A stretch of DNA of 64,000 nucleotides from an uncultured Bacteroidota bacterium. GTDB taxonomy: Bacteria; Bacteroidota; Bacteroidia; Flavobacteriales; Flavobacteriaceae. The stretch lies in assembly GCA_902620455.1 (NCBI GenBank), contig CACNIG010000003.1:62001-126000 (forward strand). Direction: 5' to 3'. A model generated the notes under the pieces. That model was not told the origin of the DNA, searched no databases, and saw nothing but the letters and a program-made list of their open reading frames with translations. Shown piece after piece: positions 51,217 through 60,626 of the stretch; positions within the stretch are counted from its first letter, which is position 1; every line of letters starts with the position of its first letter. The translations under genes and the position numbers were made by a program.

Positions 51217-52596
51217 ATGGAATATAAAGAGATTGATAACATAATTAACTCACAAGTAAAATTTAATAAATCTAATTCTAATTCTGTGAATTATAGAATT
51301 CAAATTTTGAATTCATTATTAAAATCTATTGATAGAAATGAGGAAAAGATTTATGATGCCTTAAAAAAAGATCTAAATAAACATGAATTTGAATCTTTTT
51401 TATCCGAGATACTTTTAGTTAAAAGAGAGATTAAATTATTCACAAATAAACTTAATAGATGGTCTAAAAAAAAGAAAGTAAGAGGCTCAATATTTAATTT
51501 TCCATCTAAAAATTATTTAGTTCCAGAACCATATGGCAATGTACTAATCATAACACCTTGGAATTATCCTTTCCAATTATCTTTAACACCACTCATTGGT
51601 GCTATAGCAGCTGGAAATTCAGTAATAATTAAACCATCCGAGTTAGCCCCTAATACGTCCACTGTTTTAAAAGATTTAATAGAATCTGTTTTTCCAAGAA
51701 ACTTGGCATGCGTAGTTGAGGGTGATGCCGAAATTGCAAAGTATTTATTAGAAAAAAAATGGGATTATATTTTTTTTACAGGAAGTACAAGAATTGGAAA
51801 AATTATCGCTGAAAAAGCTGCAAAAAACTTAACACCAATTACACTTGAACTTGGAGGAAAGAGCCCATGTATTGTTGATACTGGAGTGGATTTAGATAAA
51901 GTAGCTAAAAGAATTGTTTCAGGAAAATTTGTGAATTGTGGCCAAACATGTATAGCACCTGATTATATAGTAGTTAATAATCATGTAAAAGATGAGCTAA
52001 TCTCAATGATCAAAAAAAATATAATATCAACTTATGGAAATTCATCGATTAAGTCTGACAGCTATGGAAGAATTATTAATAAAAATAATTTAGTTAGACT
52101 CAAAGAAATTTTAAATAAGAATAATGTTGAATTTGGGGGTAAAATTGAAGAAGAAAAACTTTTTATTGAACCTACTTTAATAATTGAACCAGATTTAAAC
52201 TCTGAAATTATGAATGATGAAATATTTGGGCCTATTCTGCCTATTTTATCATATGAGAATGAGAATGAAATTCAAACAATCATTGAAAAAAATCCATCAC
52301 CACTTGCATTCTATATATTCTCAAAAAATCAGAAGTTCATTGATAAACTTGTTCAAAATAATAAGTTTGGAGGGTGTGTTGTAAATGATACTTTAATTCA
52401 TTATGTAAATCCAAATTTACCTTTTGGAGGTATTGGTACAAGTGGAATGGGAGCATATAGAGGTAAGTTTTCATTTGACACATTTACACATTACAAACCT
52501 ATTTTGGAAAAAAAATCAATGATCGATTTACCATTTAGGTACGGCCCCTATCCTGAATCGTTTAGTCTAATAAAAAAAATACTGGATAAACTTTAA
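51217..52596 (+). CDS. Class 3 aldehyde dehydrogenase (fatty-aldehyde type)
   Basis: Counted from the ATG at 51217 the protein has 459 residues. It has catalytic C245 (NCGQTCIAPDY), base E211 (LELGGKSP) and N116 (TPWNYPF), and the ALDH3-type pieces VPEPYGNVLII and LPFGGIGTSGMGAYRG. A hydrophobic, basic C-terminal end (FSLIKKILDKL) may touch the membrane. Members oxidise medium- and long-chain aldehydes to acids. The TTG at 51205 would add four residues but lies in the likely -7 element. The nitroreductase gene follows after one base. Confidence 0.9.
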   Translation: MEYKEIDNIINSQVKFNKSNSNSVNYRIQILNSLLKSIDRNEEKIYDALKKDLNKHEFESFLSEILLVKREIKLFTNKLNRWSKKKKVRGSIFNFPSKNYLVPEPYGNVLIITPWNYPFQLSLTPLIGAIAAGNSVIIKPSELAPNTSTVLKDLIESVFPRNLACVVEGDAEIAKYLLEKKWDYIFFTGSTRIGKIIAEKAAKNLTPITLELGGKSPCIVDTGVDLDKVAKRIVSGKFVNCGQTCIAPDYIVVNNHVKDELISMIKKNIISTYGNSSIKSDSYGRIINKNNLVRLKEILNKNNVEFGGKIEEEKLFIEPTLIIEPDLNSEIMNDEIFGPILPILSYENENEIQTIIEKNPSPLAFYIFSKNQKFIDKLVQNNKFGGCVVNDTLIHYVNPNLPFGGIGTSGMGAYRGKFSFDTFTHYKPILEKKSMIDLPFRYGPYPESFSLIKKILDKL

Positions 52597-52597
52597 T

Positions 52598-53314
52598 ATG
52601 GAAAAAAGTGTGACTGATGCAATTAATTTTAGAAGATCAGTTAGGAAATTTGACCCAAACAAAGAGATTGATACTGAGATTGTAAAAAAGTGTATTGAAA
52701 ATGGTGTATTAGCTCCTACAAGTAGTAATCTACAGTTATGGGAATTCTATCATATTACAAATAAAGATTTATTAAGAAAAGTATCTAAAATTTGTTTTGA
52801 TCAACCTGCTGCAACAACAGCAAAACAGATAGTAATAACTTTAGTCAGAAGAGATCTCTGGAAAAAAAGAGCTAATCAGAATATTGATTTTTTTGATTCT
52901 AAAAAGCAAAAGCTAAACCAAAGACAATATGATTTGACTAAAAAATATTATACTAAAGCCGTTCCATTAGTTTATAATGACTTTCTTGGTATCTACAGCT
53001 ATTGTAAATATTTATTAGCAAATTTTCTAGGATTTTTTAGAGTAATGTATAGACAACTTAGAAATTCTGATACCAGAGTTGTTGCTCACAAAAGTGCAGC
53101 TTTAGCATCTCAAAATTTTATGATAAGTATGGCAGGATTTGGATATGATACATGTCCGATGGAAGGCTTCGATTCATTAAAATTAAAAAAGCTACTAAAA
53201 CTAAATTCAAAGTCAGAGATAAACATGGTAATTGGGTGTGGAATTAGATTAAAAGAAGGGGTTTATGGAGAAAGATTTAGGATTCCATTTGATGATGTAT
53301 ATTTTAGAAAATAA
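52598..53314 (+). CDS. Nitroreductase-family flavoprotein
   Basis: The 238-residue protein has the FMN-binding start AINFRRSVRKFDP, APTSSNLQLWEF and the late GFGYDTCPMEGFD region of the nitroreductase fold. An insertion of about 60 residues (100-160), rich in Tyr and Phe, separates the usual parts. The physiological substrate is unknown; quinones, nitro compounds or other NAD(P)H-linked acceptors are possible. It is probably cotranscribed with the aldehyde dehydrogenase. Confidence 0.87.
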   Translation: MEKSVTDAINFRRSVRKFDPNKEIDTEIVKKCIENGVLAPTSSNLQLWEFYHITNKDLLRKVSKICFDQPAATTAKQIVITLVRRDLWKKRANQNIDFFDSKKQKLNQRQYDLTKKYYTKAVPLVYNDFLGIYSYCKYLLANFLGFFRVMYRQLRNSDTRVVAHKSAALASQNFMISMAGFGYDTCPMEGFDSLKLKKLLKLNSKSEINMVIGCGIRLKEGVYGERFRIPFDDVYFRK

Positions 53315-53315
53315 C

Positions 53316-55244
53316 TTAGTTAATTGATTCTTCTATTGATTTCTCAAGCCAATTTTGAAACTTTTTATCTGAAGTGAACTGAATTGGTTCAGATAAAATT
53401 TTACCAGAAGGAAGCATCGCAACATAGTAAGGTTGAGAAGCATTATTAAAATTTATTTGCTGAAAAAGAGACCATCTTCTTCCAATATTATTTATATACT
53501 GAATTCTTCCTGATTTATTAATGTATTTAAATTTCTCATTATCTGATAGTTCAGTTCTATCATCTACGTAAAGGGAAATTATAACATAATTATTATCTAA
53601 CAACTCAAATATTTTTGGTTTTGACCATACATTTTCTTCCATTCTTCTGCAATTAGCACAGGCCCAACCTGTAAAGTCTAATAATATAATTTTATTATTC
53701 TCTATAGCATATTCTTTTCCTTCATCATAATTTTTAAAACAATTTAGACCCAAAGGACATTCATTTTGTTTTTCATCAACAGAATAGAACTCAGGAGGAA
53801 GAATACCACTTAAGAGTCTCACATTTTTGCTATCATATATACCACTTAGTAAAAAAAATGAAAATAATAAAAACACCCATCCTGATATGCTTTTATAATT
53901 GAACTTTAGCCTACCAAAATAAGAGCCAAATAAATAGAGTGACATGGATAGAAAAATAATAACCCAGATAAGAATGAAAATTTCACGCTTTAAAATACCC
54001 CATCCCTCAACTAAGTCTGCATTGGAAAGAAATTTAAAAGCAAGAGCAAGCTCAATAAAACCAAGAGAAACTTTAAGTTTCTTTAGCCAAATTCCTGATT
54101 TTGGGATCAGAGATAGATATTTAGGATAAAAAGCCAATAAAGTAAAAGGAAAGGCAAGTGCAACTCCAAATCCAAACATACCATATGTAAGCTGTGTTGC
54201 CCCAGATTGAGCAGATGACAGTGAACCAGCTAGTAAAGATCCTAAAATTGGACCTGTACATGAGAATGAAACAAGAGCAAGTGTAAGTGACATGAAAAAA
54301 ATTCCAATAATTCCTCCCTTATCTGATTTCTTCTCAGAACCAGATATAATATTACTTGGAATAACTATATCAAAATATCCAAAAAATGAAATTGCAAACA
54401 AAATGAATACAACAAAGAATGTAATGTTTACATAAACATTGGTAGAAATAGTATTAAGTATATTAGGGTTTAGGCTATCAAAAACATGAAATGGGATACT
54501 TAATAAAATATAAATTAAAACTATAAATCCACCGTAAAGTGATGCTGAAACAGCACCACTATAACTGAGTTTAGATTCATCTATAAAATAAGATACAGTC
54601 AGAGGTATCATAGGGAATACACAAGGAGTTAACAATGCTAAAAATCCTGCAAGTAAACCAAATATGAATATTTCAAAATAATTAGACTTTTCAATAAAGT
54701 TATTGGAATCATAATTTGATTTATCTAAATCAAGTTCAAGTGCACTATACCTTCTTACATCTTCTAAATTTACATTATCAGACTCAGTTGTAATGATACT
54801 ATTATCAAAAACTACATTAAAAGTCTCATTTCTAAAAATACATAACTCATCATCACATGATGAATAGTCAATTTCAACTTTAATTTGATTTAAATCTTTA
54901 TCTAATAACTTTATATTTTGATTAAAATTGGCATCATTTTCATAATAGAACAGGTCCATTTTAAAAACATTATCAAAGCCTACTATATAATCATCCTCAT
55001 TAAATAATTCGTCTGCTTCAAAATCTGAGATATTATTAATGAATTTAAATGAGGTAGGCAGAGCACCTTCATCAGGAGAAAATTGAGAATACAATTTCCA
55101 GCCATCTAATATTGATGCACTAAAAGAAATATTGTATTCTGTATCATTGATTTTATTCACATCATATTCCCACTCAACCGGTTCAATATCCTGAGCATTT
55201 AAAGTGAAGATTGATATAAAGGTGAAAAATATTTTTCTAGTCAT
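53316..55244 (-). CDS. dsbD: Thiol:disulfide interchange protein DsbD
   Basis: DsbD moves electrons from cytoplasmic thioredoxin across the inner membrane to periplasmic proteins. The 642-residue protein has all three modules. A signal peptide is followed by an N-terminal periplasmic domain with C130 and C135 (SSCDDELC). An eight-helix-like CcdA membrane domain has C208 (TPCVFPMIPL) and C329 (FSCTGPILG). The C-terminal thioredoxin-like domain has C529-x2-C532 (WACANCRRME). Its start overlaps the end of tilS by 8 bases. Confidence 0.94.
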   Translation of the reverse strand: MTRKIFFTFISIFTLNAQDIEPVEWEYDVNKINDTEYNISFSASILDGWKLYSQFSPDEGALPTSFKFINNISDFEADELFNEDDYIVGFDNVFKMDLFYYENDANFNQNIKLLDKDLNQIKVEIDYSSCDDELCIFRNETFNVVFDNSIITTESDNVNLEDVRRYSALELDLDKSNYDSNNFIEKSNYFEIFIFGLLAGFLALLTPCVFPMIPLTVSYFIDESKLSYSGAVSASLYGGFIVLIYILLSIPFHVFDSLNPNILNTISTNVYVNITFFVVFILFAISFFGYFDIVIPSNIISGSEKKSDKGGIIGIFFMSLTLALVSFSCTGPILGSLLAGSLSSAQSGATQLTYGMFGFGVALAFPFTLLAFYPKYLSLIPKSGIWLKKLKVSLGFIELALAFKFLSNADLVEGWGILKREIFILIWVIIFLSMSLYLFGSYFGRLKFNYKSISGWVFLLFSFFLLSGIYDSKNVRLLSGILPPEFYSVDEKQNECPLGLNCFKNYDEGKEYAIENNKIILLDFTGWACANCRRMEENVWSKPKIFELLDNNYVIISLYVDDRTELSDNEKFKYINKSGRIQYINNIGRRWSLFQQINFNNASQPYYVAMLPSGKILSEPIQFTSDKKFQNWLEKSIEESIN

Positions 55245-56166
55245 TTTTCTTAATTATTAAATCACCTTTTAATTTTGTCATATTATGGGTATTAGACAAA
55301 ATATGTTTTCCAGAATCTGAATTAAATATTTTTATAACTTCCTTATAATTGAAACCAAATTCATGGAATAGGTTATGAACATAAAACTCTAAAGGTTTCT
55401 TTTCCATCAGCATTTCAATATTAACTTTAATTGAATCTGTATTGTTTACAAAAAGTTGATTTTTTGTTTCTTTCATTATTTCATCTACAAATATCTTAGT
55501 TGATTGTAGGTTATTAATTGTTGTTTTGAACTTTAACATAACATTATCATCAAATTCATTAAATGATGGAAGCACAGAATTTCTAATCATATTCCTTTGA
55601 TAATCTTCACTGGAATTTGATGAATCCTCTCTGAAATCTACAGAATTTTGTTGTGCATAATCTAAAATATCAATTTTTAAAATATTTAGGAGTGGTCTAA
55701 ATATTTTTTGAGAACTTGATGTAATACCTAATAATCCGTTAATTCCTGATCCTCTAGAAGAATTTATAAGATATGTCTCGATTTGATCATCTAAATGGTG
55801 AGCTGTAACTAAATAATCAAAATTGAACTTTGATAAAAGACCGTCAAACCAATTATATCTTAATTTTCTTGCCCCCTCCTGAATACCCATTTTATTCTTT
55901 TTACAAAATTCAATGGTGTTAAATTCATTAGTATAACAATGAATTTTATGCTTTAAGCTCCATTTTTTTACAAAATCATGGTCTATATCACTTTCTTTTG
56001 ATCTTAATTTGAAGTTGCAGTGAGCAATAGAAAAGCTTAAATTATTTTTAAAGAAAAGATTTGCTAGAACCATACTGTCAACTCCACCGCTCACAGCTAA
56101 TAAAAAATTACATTTTTCATATGCTTTGACCTTCTCTTTTAAAATTTTTTCAATTTTATGTTCCAC
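55237..56166 (-). CDS. tilS: tRNA(Ile)-lysidine synthase, short form
   Basis: TilS attaches lysine to C34 of the AUA-reading tRNA-Ile. The 309-residue protein has the PP-loop SGGVDS (26-31) and the N-type ATPase core, including GIQEGARKLRYNWF and TAHHLDDQIETYLI. It ends soon after, at GDLIIKKND. The C-terminal TilS_C domain of the 430-residue enzymes is absent, and dsbD starts in its place. A short form of about 310 residues is known from Aquifex, so it may be functional. Confidence 0.9.
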   Translation of the reverse strand: MEHKIEKILKEKVKAYEKCNFLLAVSGGVDSMVLANLFFKNNLSFSIAHCNFKLRSKESDIDHDFVKKWSLKHKIHCYTNEFNTIEFCKKNKMGIQEGARKLRYNWFDGLLSKFNFDYLVTAHHLDDQIETYLINSSRGSGINGLLGITSSSQKIFRPLLNILKIDILDYAQQNSVDFREDSSNSSEDYQRNMIRNSVLPSFNEFDDNVMLKFKTTINNLQSTKIFVDEIMKETKNQLFVNNTDSIKVNIEMLMEKKPLEFYVHNLFHEFGFNYKEVIKIFNSDSGKHILSNTHNMTKLKGDLIIKKND

Positions 56167-56257
56167 TTGGTAAAAATAATTAAAGTTTAGTCAAATAACT
56201 GCCTAATAATATTTTGCATTAAAAAAAAAATTCTGAACTTGTAAAATATTATCTACA

Positions 56258-57715
56258 TTGGAAGACACTAGCAAAAAGATTATACCCCTACAAATAGCAA
56301 TTTTACCTCTAATCTTTTTGGTAGTTCTATTATCATTTAATCTATATGCAAACGTATTTATTTATGATGCAGATCCATTAGCTGGTTCAAGTCAATTCAT
56401 TCTAATACTCAGTGGAGCATTTGCAGCTATGATTGGCAATCTATACAATGTTTCTTATAAAGATGTGGTTAATAGCATCTCAAATAGTATTAAATCAGTT
56501 ACTCCTGCACTAATTATATTATTATGGGTAGGAGCTCTAGCTGGTACATGGATGATTAGTGGTATTATCCCTTCAATGGTCTACTATGGATTAAAAATTC
56601 TTGATCCCAATATATTTTTGCCAGCATGTATAATTATATGTTCAATTATTTCAGTAGCGACTGGAAGCAGCTGGACAACATCAGCTACTGTTGGTATCGC
56701 CCTTGTAGGTATTGGAAAAGCTTTGGGAATACCAGCAGGAATGGTTGGTGGAGCAGTAATAGCTGGCGCTTATTTTGGAGATAAATTATCTCCCCTAAGT
56801 GATACTACAAATTTAGCTGCAGCAGTCTCAAAAGTTGATTTATTTAAACATATTAAATATTTGACATATACCACGATTCCAAGTATTTCAATTACATTAA
56901 TAGTATTCATTATACTTGGTATTAATCAATCATCCAGTGGAGTAACTGACAATTCATTTTTAATTAATACAATTGAAAATACATTTAACATTTCTCTAGT
57001 ATTATTTATTGTTCCAATTATTGTGTTAATAATGATAGTTAAAAAAACTCCTCCAATAAAAGCTCTTACGTTAGGTACACTTTTAGGTGCACTATTTGCT
57101 GTTTTGTTTCAACCCCAAATAATTAATGAACTTTCTGATTCCTCAAATAGCTCAATTATTGCTTCATACAAAGTATTAATTGACACTATTACAAGTGATG
57201 TATCAATAACTACTGAAAGTGAAATTTTAAATGAGCTTTTTTCTACTGGTGGAATGATTGGAATGTTAAATACTATTTTTCTGGTGATGGCTACGATGAT
57301 TTTTGGAGGTTCAATGGATGCAATTGGTGCTATTAAATCTATAAGCAAAGCATTGTTAAATTTGGCTGATAATATTTTTAAATTATTTGCTAGTACTGTT
57401 GCATCTTGTCTAGCATTAAATTTAACTGCCTCTGACCAGTATTTATCAATTGTTGTCTCTGGCAAAATGTTTGAAAAGGCATTTGAGGATAAAGGTCTAG
57501 CTCCTGAAAATCTGAGTAGGACACTAGAAGATTCTGCCACAGTTACCTCTGCACTAATTCCATGGAACTCTTGTGGTGCCTATCATTCATCCGTCTTGGG
57601 TGTAAGTGTGGGTGAATATTTTATTTATGCAATATTTAATTGGATAAGCCCTTTCATGACTTTAATATATGCAGCACTAAGAATAAAAATTAGGACTTTA
57701 GGAATCAAAAATTAA
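56258..57715 (+). CDS. nhaC: Na+/H+ antiporter NhaC
   Basis: NhaC-type antiporters export Na+ in exchange for H+ at the inner membrane. The 485-residue protein has about eleven hydrophobic helices and the family pieces ATGSSWTTSATVGIALVGIG, GAYFGDKLSPLSDTTNLAAA and ALIPWNSCGAYHSSVLGV. The start is TTG at 56258; no ATG or GTG fits the N-terminus. The 91 bases before it contain an A10 run but no clear promoter. Confidence 0.92.
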   Translation: MEDTSKKIIPLQIAILPLIFLVVLLSFNLYANVFIYDADPLAGSSQFILILSGAFAAMIGNLYNVSYKDVVNSISNSIKSVTPALIILLWVGALAGTWMISGIIPSMVYYGLKILDPNIFLPACIIICSIISVATGSSWTTSATVGIALVGIGKALGIPAGMVGGAVIAGAYFGDKLSPLSDTTNLAAAVSKVDLFKHIKYLTYTTIPSISITLIVFIILGINQSSSGVTDNSFLINTIENTFNISLVLFIVPIIVLIMIVKKTPPIKALTLGTLLGALFAVLFQPQIINELSDSSNSSIIASYKVLIDTITSDVSITTESEILNELFSTGGMIGMLNTIFLVMATMIFGGSMDAIGAIKSISKALLNLADNIFKLFASTVASCLALNLTASDQYLSIVVSGKMFEKAFEDKGLAPENLSRTLEDSATVTSALIPWNSCGAYHSSVLGVSVGEYFIYAIFNWISPFMTLIYAALRIKIRTLGIKN

Positions 57716-57733
57716 TAATATAAAGTCATATTC

Positions 57734-57750
57734 GTATTTTTGTAAAATAC
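57734..57750 (+). promoter_or_regulatory. -7 element of ftsK inside an inverted repeat
   Basis: TATTTTTG (57735-57742) is an exact TANNTTTG match, 17 bases before the ftsK ATG. It is embedded in the perfect inverted repeat GTATTTT-TGT-AAAATAC (57734-57750). No TTG lies at -33. A repressor site or a hairpin at the mRNA start are both possible. Confidence 0.4.
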
Positions 57751-57759
57751 TATTAATAT

Positions 57760-60021
57760 ATGAGTAGTAAGAGATCAGCTAGCACAAACAAATTTAAAGT
57801 TGTACTTGGCTACATACTTCTATTCATTTCAATTATACTTTTCAGCTCTTTTATTTCATACATGTTTAACTGGAAAGTGGATCAAAGTAATGTTAATAGT
57901 CTATTTGATAGAGATGTTCAAGTGGAAAATATATTAGGAAAGGTAGGGGCATCTATAAGCCATTTTTTTATTTTTAAGTTATTTGGGATTGGAAGCTTTG
58001 TCGTTCCAGTCATCCTTTTTATATCATCTTACTTTATTCTCTTTAATAAGAAAATATCACAGTTAATTAAGAATATAAATTGGCTATTAGTCTTAATGAT
58101 TTGGACTATAATATTCTCAGGATATATTAGCAATTATTACCCATTACAGACAGGTATCAAAGGTTTTGAACTAAACTCATTTCTAAAAGCATATATTGGA
58201 GATACTGGTATTATTATAATTTTATCCTTCATCTTACTGACATCAGCTGCAATAGTGTGGAACTTAACTCCTAATTCTTTTTTATATCTATTAAAGAAGA
58301 CAAAGAATTCAAAAGTTGATAAACCAGACTCAAATAATGAATTAAATGAAAGCTTAAGTATTGAATCTGATATTGAAACTACTGATTATGAGGAGGATAA
58401 AGCTAAAATTGATTCAAATGATTTTTCAATTGACTCAGATGAGATATCAATGGAAGTTGAAGAAATTAACTTTGAAGAAAAAAGCAATGAAAAAATAAGT
58501 TTTGATAGGGTAAAATTAAAAAAGTTTGATCCTACTCTAGATTTAAGAAATTTTAAAAATCCAAGTATTGATTTACTCAAAGATTATGGCGATGGTACAA
58601 TAAAGATTGATCAAGATGAACTAGAGACTAATAAAAATAAGATTGTTGATACATTGAAAAACTACAATATTGGAATTAAGCAAATTAAAGCAACGATTGG
58701 CCCAACAGTTACTCTATATGAAATAATTCCGGATGCAGGTGTAAGAATTTCAAAGATTAAAAACCTTGAAGATGATATTGCATTATCTCTCTCTGCTCTT
58801 GGGATAAGAATAATTGCCCCTATACCAGGTAAAGGCACAATAGGTATTGAAGTTCCAAATAAGAAGAAATCAGTTGTATCAATGAAGTCACTTTTGTCTT
58901 CTAAAAAATATATTGAATCAGAAATGGAACTTCCAATCGCTATTGGTAAAACTATTAGCAATGAAACTTTCATAGTTGATCTTACAAAAATGCCTCATCT
59001 ACTTATGGCAGGAGCGACTGGACAAGGTAAATCAGTGGGTATTAATGCAATTCTGACCTCTATTCTTTATAAAAAACATCCAGCTGAAGTAAAATTTGTT
59101 TTAGTAGATCCTAAAAAGATTGAACTATCAATTTATAATAAAATTGAGAGGCACTATTTAGCAAAACTTCCTGAATCTGAAGATGCAATTATAATTGAAA
59201 ATGATAAAGTCATAAATACTCTAAACTCATTATGTAGAGAAATGGATAAAAGATATGAATTATTAAAAGATGCTATGTCTAGGAATATAAAAGAATATAA
59301 TGCGAAATTTATATCAAGAAAGCTAAATCCAGAAAATGGTCATACATTTCTTCCATACATTGTTCTTGTTATTGATGAATTTGCTGATCTAATAATGACA
59401 GCAGGAAAAGAGGTTGAGACACCTCTTGCAAGACTTGCTCAGCTTTCTAGAGCTGTAGGTATTCACCTAATAATAGCTACTCAAAGACCATCTGTTAATG
59501 TTATAACAGGACTGATAAAGGCTAATTTTCCAGCACGAATTGCATTTAGAGTTACTTCAAAAATTGACTCAAGGACAATACTTGATACTGGAGGTGCTGA
59601 ACAGTTAATTGGAAGAGGGGATTTATTATATTCTCAATCAAATGATTTAACCAGAATACAATGTGGATTTATAGACACTCCTGAAGTTGAAAAATTATCA
59701 GATTTTATTGGCTCTCAGACTGGTTATGCATCGGCTTATGTCCTGCCAGAATATTCAAAAGAAGATGTTAATTTATCCTCTGAGATTTCTATAAATGAGA
59801 GAGATTCAATGTTTAATGAAGCAGCAAGAGTAATAGTGACTAATCAACAAGGCTCAGCATCATTGTTACAAAGAAAACTTAAACTTGGATACAATAGAGC
59901 TGGAAGGTTGATTGATCAAATGGAAGATGCAGGTATTGTTGGACCGTTTGAAGGAAGTAAACCAAGACAAGTGTTGATTTCAGATTTAAATTCATTAGAA
60001 TCTCTTTTGAGTGGTAAATAA
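57760..60021 (+). CDS. ftsK: DNA translocase FtsK
   Basis: FtsK couples chromosome segregation to division at the septum. The 753-residue protein has four membrane helices in its first 175 residues and an acidic, low-complexity linker (about 185-260). The RecA-like motor has Walker A GATGQGKS (418-425), VDPKKIELSIY and Walker B LVIDEFADLI. The C-terminal gamma domain (SASLLQRKLKLGYNRAGRLIDQ) reads orientation sequences. The linker is short compared with E. coli. The next gene begins 11 bases before its stop. Confidence 0.96.
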   Translation: MSSKRSASTNKFKVVLGYILLFISIILFSSFISYMFNWKVDQSNVNSLFDRDVQVENILGKVGASISHFFIFKLFGIGSFVVPVILFISSYFILFNKKISQLIKNINWLLVLMIWTIIFSGYISNYYPLQTGIKGFELNSFLKAYIGDTGIIIILSFILLTSAAIVWNLTPNSFLYLLKKTKNSKVDKPDSNNELNESLSIESDIETTDYEEDKAKIDSNDFSIDSDEISMEVEEINFEEKSNEKISFDRVKLKKFDPTLDLRNFKNPSIDLLKDYGDGTIKIDQDELETNKNKIVDTLKNYNIGIKQIKATIGPTVTLYEIIPDAGVRISKIKNLEDDIALSLSALGIRIIAPIPGKGTIGIEVPNKKKSVVSMKSLLSSKKYIESEMELPIAIGKTISNETFIVDLTKMPHLLMAGATGQGKSVGINAILTSILYKKHPAEVKFVLVDPKKIELSIYNKIERHYLAKLPESEDAIIIENDKVINTLNSLCREMDKRYELLKDAMSRNIKEYNAKFISRKLNPENGHTFLPYIVLVIDEFADLIMTAGKEVETPLARLAQLSRAVGIHLIIATQRPSVNVITGLIKANFPARIAFRVTSKIDSRTILDTGGAEQLIGRGDLLYSQSNDLTRIQCGFIDTPEVEKLSDFIGSQTGYASAYVLPEYSKEDVNLSSEISINERDSMFNEAARVIVTNQQGSASLLQRKLKLGYNRAGRLIDQMEDAGIVGPFEGSKPRQVLISDLNSLESLLSGK

Positions 60022-60625
60022 TTTTAACATATTTAAGGCTCTCGTTTTATTAATCTTTGGCATTAACAATATATTCAGCCAATCTGCTGAAGAAATTCTT
60101 AAAATAGCACAAGAAAACTCATTGATTTTGACTGACTCTTATTATAAATTTAAAATTGAGTCAAAAGTTGATAATCCAATGTTACCAATAACAGGCGAAA
60201 TTTTTACAAGAGGAGAAAAATACTTTATTGATACAAAATATATTGATCAAATTTATGATGGAGAAAATATTATCACAATTGTTCATGAAAATCAGGAAAT
60301 TATAATTGGTAATTCAGATATTCCCCTCTTTAACTTAACTCCGCATCAACTTTTAAATTTTTTTATTGAGGATCATAAACTTGATAAAATCAGCAACTCA
60401 AATAAATATATTATTAAGGCTATTAGTGAAGATGATGGTATTATTTATTTTATTTCGATTAATTCTTCTAACTATTCAATTGAAAAAATAGAGATGAGGG
60501 ATTCATCAAGTATGCAGGTAATAAATACCTTTTTAACATTAACTTATGATTATAATTTATCTGTTCCATTGTCTTTATTTAAATTTGATATTAATAAATA
60601 TGAAAACTATACAATAGTCAAATAA
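60011..60625 (+). CDS. LolA-like outer-membrane lipoprotein carrier
   Basis: The 204-residue protein has a signal peptide (about 1-24, ending IFSQ) and a LolA-type beta-sheet domain (SYYKFKIESKVDNPMLPITG, FTRGEKYFIDTK). It is expected in the periplasm, carrying lipoproteins to the outer membrane. The start is GTG at 60011, inside the end of ftsK. The order ftsK-lolA-LptF/G-ribB is one I associate with Bacteroidota. Identity is weaker than for typical proteobacterial LolA. Confidence 0.8.
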   Translation: MVNNFNIFKALVLLIFGINNIFSQSAEEILKIAQENSLILTDSYYKFKIESKVDNPMLPITGEIFTRGEKYFIDTKYIDQIYDGENIITIVHENQEIIIGNSDIPLFNLTPHQLLNFFIEDHKLDKISNSNKYIIKAISEDDGIIYFISINSSNYSIEKIEMRDSSSMQVINTFLTLTYDYNLSVPLSLFKFDINKYENYTIVK

Positions 60626-60626
60626 A

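Noticed and set aside
56221-56230. Run of ten A residues before nhaC as a functional element
   Set aside because: Homopolymer runs are common in this AT-rich sequence and nothing else marks the site.
57109-57540. 143-codon open frame opposite nhaC
   Set aside because: Antisense to conserved membrane segments; such frames arise because hydrophobic codons give few stops on the other strand.
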